Origin: Ralstonia insidiosa
GTDB lineage: Bacteria; Pseudomonadota; Gammaproteobacteria; Burkholderiales; Burkholderiaceae
Length of the DNA stretch: 64,000 nucleotides
Assembly (NCBI RefSeq): GCF_008801405.1
Contig: NZ_VZPV01000001.1
Span: 2,728,001 to 2,792,000 of the forward strand
Reading direction: 5' to 3'
The position numbers and the translations under genes were made by a program. Below, piece after piece: positions 8,851 to 17,547 of this stretch; positions within the stretch are counted from its first letter, which is position 1, and each line of letters begins with the position of its first letter. The notes under the pieces were generated by a model. It was not told where the DNA came from. It worked only from the letters and a program-made list of their open reading frames with translations, and ran no database searches.

Positions 8851-9390
8851 CTACGACACACCGGTCGCCTGAGAGGCCATCGGCGGCGGCCCCAGACGCA
8901 ACAGACTTCGCATACGGCGCAACAGCCCGGCGGCAAACCAAGGAGACATCAGCACGAAGATCTGCGGACACCACCCGCGCTGCGCGACACCCAGGATCAA
9001 GACGCGCTCGCCAAGAGACCAAGACCATAACAGAAGCGCATTTCGGACCGCTTGAGGCGTCTCCAGCCGGACCTGCCAAACAGGCTGACCTGGCTCACCA
9101 TCTGCTTTGAGACGAGCGCGCCACATCAGTTCCATCGTAAGCGGCGAACGATTCACTGCCAGCGGAATGCACGCTGCCACCGCCAGCGCACCGATCACGA
9201 CCCACGCCGGCATCGGCAGCGCCGCACCCCACGCACCGACTAGCCAGAGCAAGACAAAGCAAACAAGGCCTGCCATACAGAGGCGACCGACGGCACACAA
9301 CCGTCGGTACGGCGCCGGAAAAACGATGCGCTGAACAACCAAGATATGGGGAGCGAAAACGGCGCACAACCCGAAGGGTGCGCGCCGCAT
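8851..9390 (-). CDS. YgfX-like two-helix membrane protein (tentative)
   Basis: A 179-residue protein without a motif I can name with certainty. It starts with a basic stretch (VVFPAPYRRL-like), then two hydrophobic helices (about residues 36-52 and 55-72), then a soluble domain of about 100 residues with many Trp and Arg, ending in an Arg/Leu-rich helix (LLRRMRSLLRL). This layout and the place next to rpoE recall the YgfX/CptA family, which is near algU in pseudomonads. I placed the start at the ATG at 9390, because the longer frame would overlap fabF by 40 bases. The family call is inference. Confidence 0.55.
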   Translation of the reverse strand: MRRAPFGLCAVFAPHILVVQRIVFPAPYRRLCAVGRLCMAGLVCFVLLWLVGAWGAALPMPAWVVIGALAVAACIPLAVNRSPLTMELMWRARLKADGEPGQPVWQVRLETPQAVRNALLLWSWSLGERVLILGVAQRGWCPQIFVLMSPWFAAGLLRRMRSLLRLGPPPMASQATGVS

Positions 9391-9394
9391 AGCG

Positions 9395-10630
9395 TCATGG
9401 GCGCGTAAACACCAGCGTGCCGTTGGTCCCGCCAAAGCCGAAGTTGTTCTTCACGGCCACGTCGATCTTCATATCACGCGCGGTATTGGCGCAGTAATCG
9501 AGATCGCACTCAGGATCCTGATTGAAGATGTTGATGGTCGGCGGCGACACCTGATTGTGCAACGCCAGAATCGTAAACACCGACTCCAGCCCCCCCGCCC
9601 CGCCCAGCAAGTGGCCGGTCATGGATTTCGTGGAGTTCACGACAACCTTGCTGGCGTGATCGCCAAAGGCCGCCTTGATGGCGTCCGATTCGTTCTTATC
9701 ACCCAGCGGCGTCGACGTACCATGCGCGTTCAGGTACTGGACCTGATCCGCATTGATGCCGGCATCGCGCAGCGCGTTGAGCATGCAGCGGCGCGGGCCA
9801 TCCATGTTCGGCGCAGTCATGTGGAATGCGTCGCCGCTCATGCCGAAGCCCGAGACTTCCGCATAGATCGTGGCGCCACGCGCCTTGGCGGCTTCGTACT
9901 CCTCGAGCACCACCACACCGGCGCCTTCACCCAACACGAAACCGTCGCGATCCTTGTCCCACGGGCGGGACGCGGTGGCGGGGTCATCGTTGCGGGTCGA
10001 CAATGCGCGCGCCGCGGCAAAACCGCCGATGCCCAGCGGCGAGACGGTCGACTCGGCACCACCGGCAACCATCACATCGGCATCGCCAGCCTGAATCAGG
10101 CGAGCCGCCAGACCAATGCTGTGCAGACCCGTTGTGCAGGCGGTCACGGCCGCCAGGTTCGGCCCCTTCAGGCCGAACATGATGCTCAGATGACCCGAGA
10201 TCATGTTAATGATCGAACCCGGCACGAAGAACGGCGAAATGCGGCGCGGGCCGCGATTCGTGTATTCAGCATGGGTATCTTCGATCATCGGCAGACCGCC
10301 AATGCCGGAGCCGACCAACACGCCGATGCGCTCGGCGTTGGCCTCGGTGATCTCCAGCCCGCTGTCCTTGAGCGCTTGCACGCCCGCGGCAATGCCGTAG
10401 TGGATGAAGGTATCCATGCGGCGCGCCTCATTGGCGGGGATACCGTATTCCTCGACATTGAAGCCCTTCACTTCACCAGCGAAGTGCACGGCCAGCGCGG
10501 AATGATCGAATTTGGTGATGGTGGCGATCCCAGTCTTGCCGGCGACCAGATTGGCCCATGCTTCGGCGACCGAGTTTCCTACCGGAGAGACCAGCCCCAG
10601 GCCGGTTACGACTACGCGACGACGGCTCAC
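9395..10630 (-). CDS. fabF: 3-oxoacyl-[acyl-carrier-protein] synthase II
   Basis: FabF condenses malonyl-ACP with a growing acyl-ACP. The 411-residue protein has the KAS Cys-His-His triad: C165 (TACTTG), H303 (NAHGTSTPLGD) and H340 (KSMTGHLLG). I chose the GTG at 10630 (reads as SRRRVVVTGLG) because AGGAAAG lies 4 bases upstream and this matches the family N-terminus; the frame continues 13 codons further to an ATG. It follows acpP after 113 bases. Confidence 0.96.
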   Translation of the reverse strand: MSRRRVVVTGLGLVSPVGNSVAEAWANLVAGKTGIATITKFDHSALAVHFAGEVKGFNVEEYGIPANEARRMDTFIHYGIAAGVQALKDSGLEITEANAERIGVLVGSGIGGLPMIEDTHAEYTNRGPRRISPFFVPGSIINMISGHLSIMFGLKGPNLAAVTACTTGLHSIGLAARLIQAGDADVMVAGGAESTVSPLGIGGFAAARALSTRNDDPATASRPWDKDRDGFVLGEGAGVVVLEEYEAAKARGATIYAEVSGFGMSGDAFHMTAPNMDGPRRCMLNALRDAGINADQVQYLNAHGTSTPLGDKNESDAIKAAFGDHASKVVVNSTKSMTGHLLGGAGGLESVFTILALHNQVSPPTINIFNQDPECDLDYCANTARDMKIDVAVKNNFGFGGTNGTLVFTRP

Positions 10631-10743
10631 TATGCTTTCCTGCAACTCTGTATCAGCGACAAAGGCCACAGAAAGCGCGCCACCCGGTCAAACCGGACAA
10701 CCGCCCTTTCTGTGGCCCGCGATGTCAAGAGATCGATTGACGC

Positions 10744-10983
10744 TTACGCCTTGACGTGGGCGGTCGCGTAGTCGATGGCCTGTTGCACCGTGGTGATCTT
10801 CTCGGCTTCCTCGTCCGGGATTTCCATACCGAACTCGTCTTCCAGAGCCATCACCAGCTCAACCGTATCGAGCGAATCCGCGCCCAGATCGTTCACGAAC
10901 GACGATTCGTTCTTGATGTCGCCTTCAGCGACGCCGAGTTGTTCAGCGACGATCTTCTTGACGCGTGCTTCGATGTTGTCCAT
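10744..10983 (-). CDS. acpP: Acyl carrier protein
   Basis: A 79-residue acidic four-helix protein. The phosphopantetheine attachment site is Ser37 in GADSLDTVEL. It carries the growing acyl chain between the Fab enzymes and supplies acyl groups to PlsX. A TCCAGGGAAG region holding the ribosome-binding site lies just upstream, and a -10-like TAGAAT sits about 40 bases before the start, so acpP probably has its own strong promoter in the fabG-acpP spacer. Confidence 0.98.
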   Translation of the reverse strand: MDNIEARVKKIVAEQLGVAEGDIKNESSFVNDLGADSLDTVELVMALEDEFGMEIPDEEAEKITTVQQAIDYATAHVKA

Positions 10984-11021
10984 TTAACCCTCCAGGGAAG
11001 TATTCGACAAAAAGTGCGCGC

Positions 11022-11027
11022 ATTCTA
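11022..11027 (-). promoter_or_regulatory. Candidate -10 box for acpP
   Basis: TAGAAT on the minus strand, 38 bases upstream of the acpP ATG. No good -35 box is visible 16-18 bases further up, so this is a weak call that rests on the match to the -10 consensus and the need for strong acpP expression. Confidence 0.4.
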
Positions 11028-11169
11028 GCAGGTTTGCGCAGCGAAAAACCGCGCCTGAATCCTTGCAAAAACTGCGCCCAACATGATGCTAAAAGCCAGT
11101 TAATTCAGCGATTTCACAGGATTCTGCGCATGCGCAAGACCCCGCACAATCGCCGCCGGGACGGCTTCC

Positions 11170-11919
11170 TTATCCCATGTACATGCCGCCGTTGACGTGC
11201 AGCGTCGAGCCCGTAATGTAGCCGGCTGCCGGTGACGCCAGAAAGGCAACCGCGCTGGCGATGTCTTCCGGCGCGCCCAGACGGCCCAGCGGAATCTGCG
11301 CCTTCAGCGCGGTATGTTGCTCTTCCGACAGAACCTTGGTCATATCGGTATCGATGAAGCCCGGTGCGATGCAGTTCACCGTGATATTACGGCTGCCGAT
11401 TTCGCGAGCCAGTGCACGCGCCATACCTTCTACACCGGCCTTGGCAGCGGCGTAGTTGGCCTGACCGGGGTTGCCCGCAGAGCCTACCACCGAGGTGATG
11501 TTGATGATGCGACCACCGCGCGCTTTCATCATCGGGCGCAGCACGGCGCGCGACAGACGGAACACTGCGGAGAGATTCGTGTCGATGACCGACACCCACT
11601 CCTCGTCCTTCATGCGCATCGCCAGGTTGTCTTGTGTGATGCCGGCATTGTTGACCAGAATGTTCAGGCCGCCATGCGTTTTGATGGTCTCGTCGATGAC
11701 GGCTTCGCAGCGCGCAGCATCATTCACGTTGAGCACCACGCCCACACCCTTCACGCCGGCCTCCGCAAAGTAGGCCGTGATGGCTTGCGCACCAGCGTCC
11801 GACGTTGCCGTACCGACCACCGTCGCGCCCTGGCGTGCCAGTTCCAGTGCGATGGCACGGCCGATACCGCGAGACGCGCCGGTGACGAGCGCGACTTGGT
11901 TGTTCAATGCTTGGGTCAT
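11170..11919 (-). CDS. fabG: 3-oxoacyl-[acyl-carrier-protein] reductase
   Basis: FabG reduces 3-oxoacyl-ACP with NADPH. The 249-residue SDR protein has the cofactor loop TGASRGIG (13-20), NNAG at 90-93, and the catalytic S143, Y156 and K160 (YAAAK). The C-terminal half is typical (IAPGFIDTDMT; TLHVNGGMYMG). It lies 14 bases after fabD. Confidence 0.97.
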   Translation of the reverse strand: MTQALNNQVALVTGASRGIGRAIALELARQGATVVGTATSDAGAQAITAYFAEAGVKGVGVVLNVNDAARCEAVIDETIKTHGGLNILVNNAGITQDNLAMRMKDEEWVSVIDTNLSAVFRLSRAVLRPMMKARGGRIINITSVVGSAGNPGQANYAAAKAGVEGMARALAREIGSRNITVNCIAPGFIDTDMTKVLSEEQHTALKAQIPLGRLGAPEDIASAVAFLASPAAGYITGSTLHVNGGMYMG

Positions 11920-11933
11920 ACGAATCCCGTTGA

Positions 11934-12863
11934 TTATTTGAGTTGGCCCAGCACAGCCTCAAGCGAAGCCGGATCGAAGATCGCATCGCCGATGATCTCG
12001 CCGTCGATACGCTTCACCAGGCCCGCCAGCACCTTGCCCGGGCCGCACTCGACCACGCGGGTGATGCCGTCGGCTTTCATCTTCTGCACAGTCTCGACCC
12101 AGCGCACCGGCGAGGCAGCCTGGCGCACCAGCGCATCCTTGATGGCTGCCGGATCGCTCACGATCGCCACGTCCACGTTGTTGATGACGGGGATGACTGG
12201 CGCGTTGATCGTTACGTTGGCGAGATATTCACGCAGACGATCCGATGCCGGCTTGAGCAGCGACGAGTGGAACGGCGCTGACACCGGCAGCGGCAGCGCG
12301 CGCTTTGCGCCCTTGGCCTTGGCGATCTCGCAGGCCTTCTCGACAGCGGCCTTAGCACCCGCGATCACCACCTGGGCCGGCGCATTGAAGTTCACGGCTT
12401 CGACCACCCCTGCAACCGATGCCTCGGCGCATGCAGCGCGCACGTCGTCGTCCGACAAGCCGAGGATGGCAGCCATGCCGCCCTCGCCCACCGGCACGGC
12501 TTCCTGCATCGCCTTGGCGCGGAAACGAACCAGCGGTACGGCATCCTTGAAGGCGATCGCGCCAGCAGCGACCAGCGCCGAGTACTCGCCCAGGCTGTGG
12601 CCAGCCACGACGGTCGGCACCGGGCCACCTGCCGCCTGCCACGCGCGATAGACCGCCACCGCAGCCGTCAGCATGACCGGTTGCGTGTTGGTGGTCAGGT
12701 TCAACTCTTCAGCCGGACCTTCGGCGATCAGCTTGCCGATGTCCTGACCCAGTGCATCCGAGGCTTCGGCCAGCGTGGCCGCCACAGCCGGATGATCGGC
12801 AAACGCGTTGAGCATGCCGACCGATTGCGAACCCTGGCCGGGAAAGACGAAAGCGAATGTCAT
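11934..12863 (-). CDS. fabD: Malonyl CoA-acyl carrier protein transacylase
   Basis: FabD moves malonyl groups from CoA to ACP. It is 309 residues long, starting MTFAFVFPGQGSQ at 12863; the open frame continues 20 codons upstream into the spacer and fabH. The active-site Ser is S90 in GHSLGEY, with the His in SAPFHSS and the Arg in VRFRAKAMQ. It follows fabH by 32 bases. Confidence 0.97.
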   Translation of the reverse strand: MTFAFVFPGQGSQSVGMLNAFADHPAVAATLAEASDALGQDIGKLIAEGPAEELNLTTNTQPVMLTAAVAVYRAWQAAGGPVPTVVAGHSLGEYSALVAAGAIAFKDAVPLVRFRAKAMQEAVPVGEGGMAAILGLSDDDVRAACAEASVAGVVEAVNFNAPAQVVIAGAKAAVEKACEIAKAKGAKRALPLPVSAPFHSSLLKPASDRLREYLANVTINAPVIPVINNVDVAIVSDPAAIKDALVRQAASPVRWVETVQKMKADGITRVVECGPGKVLAGLVKRIDGEIIGDAIFDPASLEAVLGQLK

Positions 12864-12895
12864 GGCTCGTATTGTTCGTTCTGGAAATTCGTCGA

Positions 12896-13876
12896 TCAGA
12901 AGCGCAGCAGTGCCGCGCCCCACGTAAAGCCGCCGCCCACGCCTTCGAGCATCACGTGCTGGCCACGCTGGATGCGCCCGTCGCGTACAGCGACATCAAG
13001 CGCCAGCGGAATCGAAGCGGCCGACGTATTGCCATGCTCATCAACGGTGACGATCAGGCGTTCGTTCGACAGCCCCAATTTCTTGGTCGTGCCTTGCATG
13101 ATGCGGATGTTGGCTTGATGCGGGATCAGCCAGTCGACCTGCGAGGCCGCCATTTCAGCCTTGGCCAGCGCCTCACGCGCCACCTTGTCGAGCACTGTCA
13201 CGGCCAGCTTGAAGACGGCCTGGCCATCCATGTACAGGAAGGCGCTGCCTTGGATCGCGCCCGCGGCCACATTGCCTGGCACGCACAGAATGTTGGCGTG
13301 GCTGCCGTCGGCATGCAGGGCCGTCGACAGGATGCCCGGCTCGTCGGAAGCCTGCAGCACCACAGCACCCGCACCATCACCGAACAGCACGCAAGTCGTG
13401 CGGTCATTGAAATCGATGATGCGCGAGAAGACTTCCGAACCGATCACCAGCACGTTGCGGTACGCGCCGGAACGAATGAAGTTGTCGGCCGTCGACAGCG
13501 CGTAGACAAATCCGGAGCACACAGCCTGCACGTCGAACGCAGCACAGCCGTTGGTAATGCCCAGTTTCTGCTGCACAAGGCAAGCCGTGCTCGGGAAGAC
13601 GAAATCCGGCGTGGACGTCGCCACCAGAATCAGGTCGATCTCAGAGCGATCGATGCCGGCGGCCTCAATGGCGCGCTCGGCTGCCTTGACGGCGAGATCG
13701 CTACACGTGACATCGGGTTCGGCAAAGTGGCGCGCGCGAATGCCGCTGCGCGTGACGATCCATTCATCGTTCGTCTCGATGCCCTTTTCGGCCAGTTGTG
13801 CAGCCAGTTCTTGATTGGTGACCCGCTTGGGCGGCAGGTAGCTGCCCGTGCCGATGATCCTTGCGTAACGTGTCAT
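12896..13876 (-). CDS. fabH: 3-oxoacyl-[acyl-carrier-protein] synthase III
   Basis: FabH starts fatty acid synthesis by joining an acyl-CoA to malonyl-ACP. The protein is 326 residues from the ATG at 13876 (MTRYARIIGTGSYLP). The catalytic Cys is C120 in DVQAVCSGF, with His in IPHQANIRI and Asn in EHGNTSAAS. The frame runs 40 codons further upstream into plsX but without family similarity, so that part is left out. Confidence 0.97.
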   Translation of the reverse strand: MTRYARIIGTGSYLPPKRVTNQELAAQLAEKGIETNDEWIVTRSGIRARHFAEPDVTCSDLAVKAAERAIEAAGIDRSEIDLILVATSTPDFVFPSTACLVQQKLGITNGCAAFDVQAVCSGFVYALSTADNFIRSGAYRNVLVIGSEVFSRIIDFNDRTTCVLFGDGAGAVVLQASDEPGILSTALHADGSHANILCVPGNVAAGAIQGSAFLYMDGQAVFKLAVTVLDKVAREALAKAEMAASQVDWLIPHQANIRIMQGTTKKLGLSNERLIVTVDEHGNTSAASIPLALDVAVRDGRIQRGQHVMLEGVGGGFTWGAALLRF

Positions 13877-13913
13877 GTGCAGTGGGGTGAATGCTGACTC
13901 GGGGGCAACGCGC

Positions 13914-14975
13914 TCAAGCGGCGTCGGCGGCCGGAGTGGAAGTGGAGACCGGCGCAGCGCCCGCTGCGTCGTGATGCGATTCGAACGCCTGCGCAATGCG
14001 GGCGATCACGCCGTTGGCCGCTGCGTCGTAGGCGCGTTTGATCGCCCATTCAAACGCATAGGCATCGGCCGAGCCGTGGCTCTTGATGACAAGGCCCCGC
14101 AGGCCGAGCAGCGCGGCGCCATTGTAGCGCCGATGGTCAACACGGCGTTTGAAACGCGAAAGCACGGGCAGTGCCACCACGGCGAGCAGCTTGGTGAACC
14201 ACGAGCGGCTGAATTCTTCGCGCAGCATCTCGCCGATCATCTTGGCGAGGCCCTCCGTGCTCTTGAGCGCCACGTTGCCGACAAAGCCGTCGCAGACGAC
14301 GATGTCCGTGGTGCCCTTGAAGATGTCGTTGCCTTCAACGTTGCCAAAGAAGTTGAGATCGGAAGCGCGCAGCAGCTCACCCGCCTGCTTGACGACCTCG
14401 TTGCCCTTGATGACTTCTTCGCCGATGTTGAGCAGGCCCACCGTCGGGCGTGGTTTCTGCTCGACCACCGACACCATCGCGGAGGCCATCTGTGCGAACT
14501 GCAAAAGGTGTTCGGGCTCGCAATCTGCGTTGGCGCCGAGATCCAGCACCGTGGTACCGGAGCCTTTCTCGTTCGGGATGGCGGTGGCGATAGCTGGGCG
14601 GTCAATCCCGTCCAGCGTTTTGAGAACGTAACGCGACACAGCCATCAGGGCACCGGTATTGCCAGCAGAGACGCACGCCTGTGCAGCGCCTTCCTTGAGC
14701 TGATTGATGGCCACGCGCATCGAAGAATCTTTCTTCTTGCGCAGCGCGACCTCCACCGGATCGTCCATCGACACCACCTCGGAGGCGGGGACGACGTGGA
14801 TGCGGGGGTTCGCGGTAGCGTGAAGACGCTTGAGCTGCGCCGCAATGACGTCAGGCTGCCCGACGAGCAGCATTTCGACGTCTTCGTGTGCGGCGAGAAA
14901 TTGGATCGCTGCAGGGATCGTCACGCCAACGCCGTGATCGCCACCCATGCAGTCGATGGCAAGCTTGATGGTCAT
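13914..14975 (-). CDS. plsX: Phosphate acyltransferase PlsX
   Basis: PlsX makes acyl-phosphate from acyl-ACP, the first committed step of phospholipid synthesis by the PlsX/PlsY route. It is 353 residues long, with the family N-terminus KLAIDCMGGDHG and the later conserved stretches SAGNTGALMA and DGFVGNVALKSTEG. A short Ala/Pro/Thr-rich tail ends the protein. It begins the plsX-fabHDG-acpP-fabF run. A terminator-like hairpin lies between it and rpmF. Confidence 0.96.
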   Translation of the reverse strand: MTIKLAIDCMGGDHGVGVTIPAAIQFLAAHEDVEMLLVGQPDVIAAQLKRLHATANPRIHVVPASEVVSMDDPVEVALRKKKDSSMRVAINQLKEGAAQACVSAGNTGALMAVSRYVLKTLDGIDRPAIATAIPNEKGSGTTVLDLGANADCEPEHLLQFAQMASAMVSVVEQKPRPTVGLLNIGEEVIKGNEVVKQAGELLRASDLNFFGNVEGNDIFKGTTDIVVCDGFVGNVALKSTEGLAKMIGEMLREEFSRSWFTKLLAVVALPVLSRFKRRVDHRRYNGAALLGLRGLVIKSHGSADAYAFEWAIKRAYDAAANGVIARIAQAFESHHDAAGAAPVSTSTPAADAA

Positions 14976-15066
14976 GCGAGTCTGAGTTGCGGTTTCACGT
15001 GCGGCTTCAGCATAGGCGCCGTATGGTACACAAACCCGACCACGCCTTGCCGAATTCTGCGCAACA

Positions 15067-15096
15067 AAAAAGCGGCAAATTGGCTTGCCGCTTTTT
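15067..15096. terminator. Strong hairpin terminator between rpmF and plsX
   Basis: AAAAAGCGGCAA, a six-base loop and the exact complement TTGCCGCTTTTT form a 12-bp stem with A and T flanks, so it can act on either strand. It lies about 70 bases past the rpmF stop and 90 bases before plsX, which are transcribed in the same direction. Confidence 0.85.
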
Positions 15097-15163
15097 CGTT
15101 TGCATCATGAACCTGTGCGTTCAGACCAACCCAACGCGCTTGCCAGAGAACTGGCAAATCGCA

Positions 15164-15343
15164 TCAGTCGTTCTTGGTCTTCACAACCTTGCGGCCACGA
15201 TAGTAGCCGTTCGGGCTCACGTGGTGACGCAGATGGACTTCACCCGTGGTCGGCTCGACAGCGATCGGGGCCGTGGTGAGGAAGTCGTGCGAACGATGCA
15301 TGCCGCGCTTGGACGGCGACTTCTTGTTTTGTTGAACAGCCAT
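15164..15343 (-). CDS. rpmF: 50S ribosomal protein L32
   Basis: A 59-residue ribosomal protein with the family start MAVQQNKKSPSKRGMHRSHD and end of the form HLRHHVSPNGYYRGRKVVK. It has no cysteines, so it is the zinc-independent form. An AGGAG ribosome-binding site precedes the ATG. It follows yceD by about 115 bases, the usual yceD-rpmF-plsX order. Confidence 0.97.
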   Translation of the reverse strand: MAVQQNKKSPSKRGMHRSHDFLTTAPIAVEPTTGEVHLRHHVSPNGYYRGRKVVKTKND

Positions 15344-15458
15344 GACTGACTCCTAAGCAATTTGATCGATTTTATCACATCACACGGAGCCGGAGCGTAG
15401 CCATTCCGGTAGGCGTGTGAAACGTACTGCCATCAACGCACGCAAAACCTGCATGCGC

Positions 15459-15995
15459 CTAATGTTTGGTCTTCAGATTGGCCAGCACCGCGAACGGCGA
15501 TGGCTTCTTTTCGGCTTCCGCCTCTTCCGGCAAGACCTCATCCGGACAGACTGCATGACGCGGTGACACCGGCAGCGCCAGCAGCAACTCGTCTTCGATC
15601 TGCGTGATCAGGTCGAAGCTGCGGGAGCCGACGATGACATCCGCCTCATCATCATCCAGCGGCGCTGCGTCGGCCTCCTCCTCCGAACGCATCACTTCCA
15701 GGCGCGTACGCACCAGTAGCGATTGTTCGTAGGCGTGCAGGCAACGTTGGCATTGCAGCCAGACGACACCTTCCACTTCCAGATCAACGAAAAGACGCTG
15801 GCGGGCCGACTGACCCGCGGTGGCTTCCTCGCGCACCGTACCCTGCATCTGCCAACGGAACTGCTTGTTGGCATCAGCCGGCGCATCGGCGGCCTGCTCG
15901 GCCAGCAGACGGGGCATATCGGCCAGGGCGACCGTGCCACTTACCTGCTCGCCACTGCGGATGAACGCGAAAAGATCGAATGATCGAAAATTCAT
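15459..15995 (-). CDS. YceD family protein (DUF177)
   Basis: A 178-residue protein from the ATG at 15995 (MNFRSFDLFAF); the open frame extends 55 codons further but with no family features. It has the YceD metal-site pattern with CQRCLHAY in the middle and a conserved acidic patch (DDDEADVI) before the C-terminal IEDELLLALPVSPRH motif and a later Cys. The family has been linked to 23S rRNA accumulation and is co-transcribed with rpmF; the exact role is not settled. Confidence 0.88.
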   Translation of the reverse strand: MNFRSFDLFAFIRSGEQVSGTVALADMPRLLAEQAADAPADANKQFRWQMQGTVREEATAGQSARQRLFVDLEVEGVVWLQCQRCLHAYEQSLLVRTRLEVMRSEEEADAAPLDDDEADVIVGSRSFDLITQIEDELLLALPVSPRHAVCPDEVLPEEAEAEKKPSPFAVLANLKTKH

Positions 15996-16215
15996 GATCG
16001 AACCCGCTGAACGCGTTGCCGCTTGTTGCCGATATGTGCGCGAAACCTGATTTGTGCCGCCTTGCGCGCGAACCCCGACACCTTTCGGCATCTTGCGCCT
16101 GGGCGCCCGGTTTGCGACACTGCGCGGCCAAACCGCGAAACGCGGAATTATAGCGAACAAAAACCTCTGACGTCAAAAGGTTTTCGCTCAAAAATCACTG
16201 CATCTTCAAGCACTT

Positions 16216-16812
16216 ATGACTTCTGCCTCGCGTCCGCCGCTGATTCTCGGCTCCAGCTCGCCTTATCGGCGGGAATTGCTTGAACGCCTGCGCCTGCCGT
16301 TTGAAATCGTGGTGCCGAACATCGACGAGACCCCTGCGCCCGGTGAATCGCCCGACCAGACCGCACTACGTCTGGCCCGGCAGAAGGCGGAAAAGGTGGC
16401 GTTGGACTATCCGGGCGCGCTGGTGATTGGCTCCGACCAGGTTGCCACGCTGGACGGCAAACAGGTCGGCAAGCCTGGCGATCACGCTCGCGCACTCGCC
16501 CAATTGCATTGGATGCGTGGACGTACCGTCACATTTCACTCGGCGTTGTGCCTGTACGACGGCCGCACCGGGCAGCATCAAAGTGAGGATGTCCGTACGC
16601 TGGCGACGTTCCGCGACCTCTCCGATGCCGAGTTGGACGCCTACCTGCACTTGGAGCACCCGTACGACGTGGCCGGCAGCGCCAAATCCGAAGGGTTGGG
16701 CATCGCTCTGCTGGAGCGCGTGGAATCGTCGGACCCTACGGCCCTGGTCGGTCTGCCGCTCATCGCACTGACCAGCATGCTGCGCAACGTGCACTACCCC
16801 CTCTTCGCCTAA
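16216..16812 (+). CDS. Maf family nucleotide pyrophosphatase (YceF type)
   Basis: A 198-residue Maf protein, which in the YceF subgroup hydrolyses modified nucleotides such as m7GTP. It shows the N-terminal loop LGSSSPYRRELLERL (residues 11-25), the catalytic Asp in VIGSDQVATLDG and the later SAKSEGLGI segment. It is divergent from yceD, with a 220-base spacer carrying the two promoters, and its stop is 3 bases before the next ATG. Confidence 0.92.
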   Translation: MTSASRPPLILGSSSPYRRELLERLRLPFEIVVPNIDETPAPGESPDQTALRLARQKAEKVALDYPGALVIGSDQVATLDGKQVGKPGDHARALAQLHWMRGRTVTFHSALCLYDGRTGQHQSEDVRTLATFRDLSDAELDAYLHLEHPYDVAGSAKSEGLGIALLERVESSDPTALVGLPLIALTSMLRNVHYPLFA

Positions 16813-16815
16813 ATC

Positions 16816-17547
16816 ATGGCTGGCACGCTTTATCTCATCCCGAACACACTCGGCTCGCGCGATGCGGCCGACCCGTTGCCCGACGTGATTCCCGCGGGCG
16901 TACAGCAGATCACTGCCCGGCTCGATTACTTCGTCGCCGAGCACGCCAAGACGGCGCGTGCGCTGCTGAAGAAGCTGGCCGAAACCACGCCGCTGGCGCG
17001 CCCGCTGCAGGAAATCACCATCCGCGAACTCAACGTCAAGACGCCGGACTCAGAGCTGAAAGCGCTGCTGGCGCCGATCATTGCCGGGCAAGACGCAGGG
17101 CTGATGTCGGAAGCGGGTGTGCCGGCCGTGGCCGATCCGGGCGCCAACCTCGTGCGCCTCGCCCACCAGCACGGCGTGCGCGTGAAGCCGCTGGTGGGGC
17201 CCAGTTCGATTCTGCTGGCGGTGATGGCATCCGGCCTGAATGGCCAGAGCTTTGCGTTTAACGGCTACCTACCGGTGGATGCGGCCGAGCGCAAGACCAA
17301 GCTGCGTACGCTGGAACAGCTCTCACGCTCAGCGGGGCAAACCCAGGTCTTTATTGAGACGCCGTACCGCAACGGCGCGCTGCTGGAAGCCATCCAGGCC
17401 GGTTGCGCACCGGGCACGCTGCTTTCCATCGCGGTGGATCTGACGTTGCCCAGCGAGCAGGTGGTGACGCTGCCCGTGAGCGACTGGCGCGCCGACCGCA
17501 TGGATTTGCACAAGCGGCCGGCGATCTTCTCACTCCTGGCGCGCTGA
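16816..17547 (+). CDS. SAM-dependent methyltransferase of the tetrapyrrole methylase/RsmI family
   Basis: 243 residues. The start GTLYLIPNTLG resembles the GTLYLVATPIG start of RsmI, and the middle has SEAGVPAVADPGANLVRLAHQ, the family's signature for SAM binding, then VGPSSILLAVMASGLNGQSFAFNGYLP. It lacks the GN-rich residues of true RsmI at the start, so it is an RsmI paralogue; substrate unknown. Its TGA abuts the opposite-strand stop of sppA with no gap. Confidence 0.85.
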   Translation: MAGTLYLIPNTLGSRDAADPLPDVIPAGVQQITARLDYFVAEHAKTARALLKKLAETTPLARPLQEITIRELNVKTPDSELKALLAPIIAGQDAGLMSEAGVPAVADPGANLVRLAHQHGVRVKPLVGPSSILLAVMASGLNGQSFAFNGYLPVDAAERKTKLRTLEQLSRSAGQTQVFIETPYRNGALLEAIQAGCAPGTLLSIAVDLTLPSEQVVTLPVSDWRADRMDLHKRPAIFSLLAR

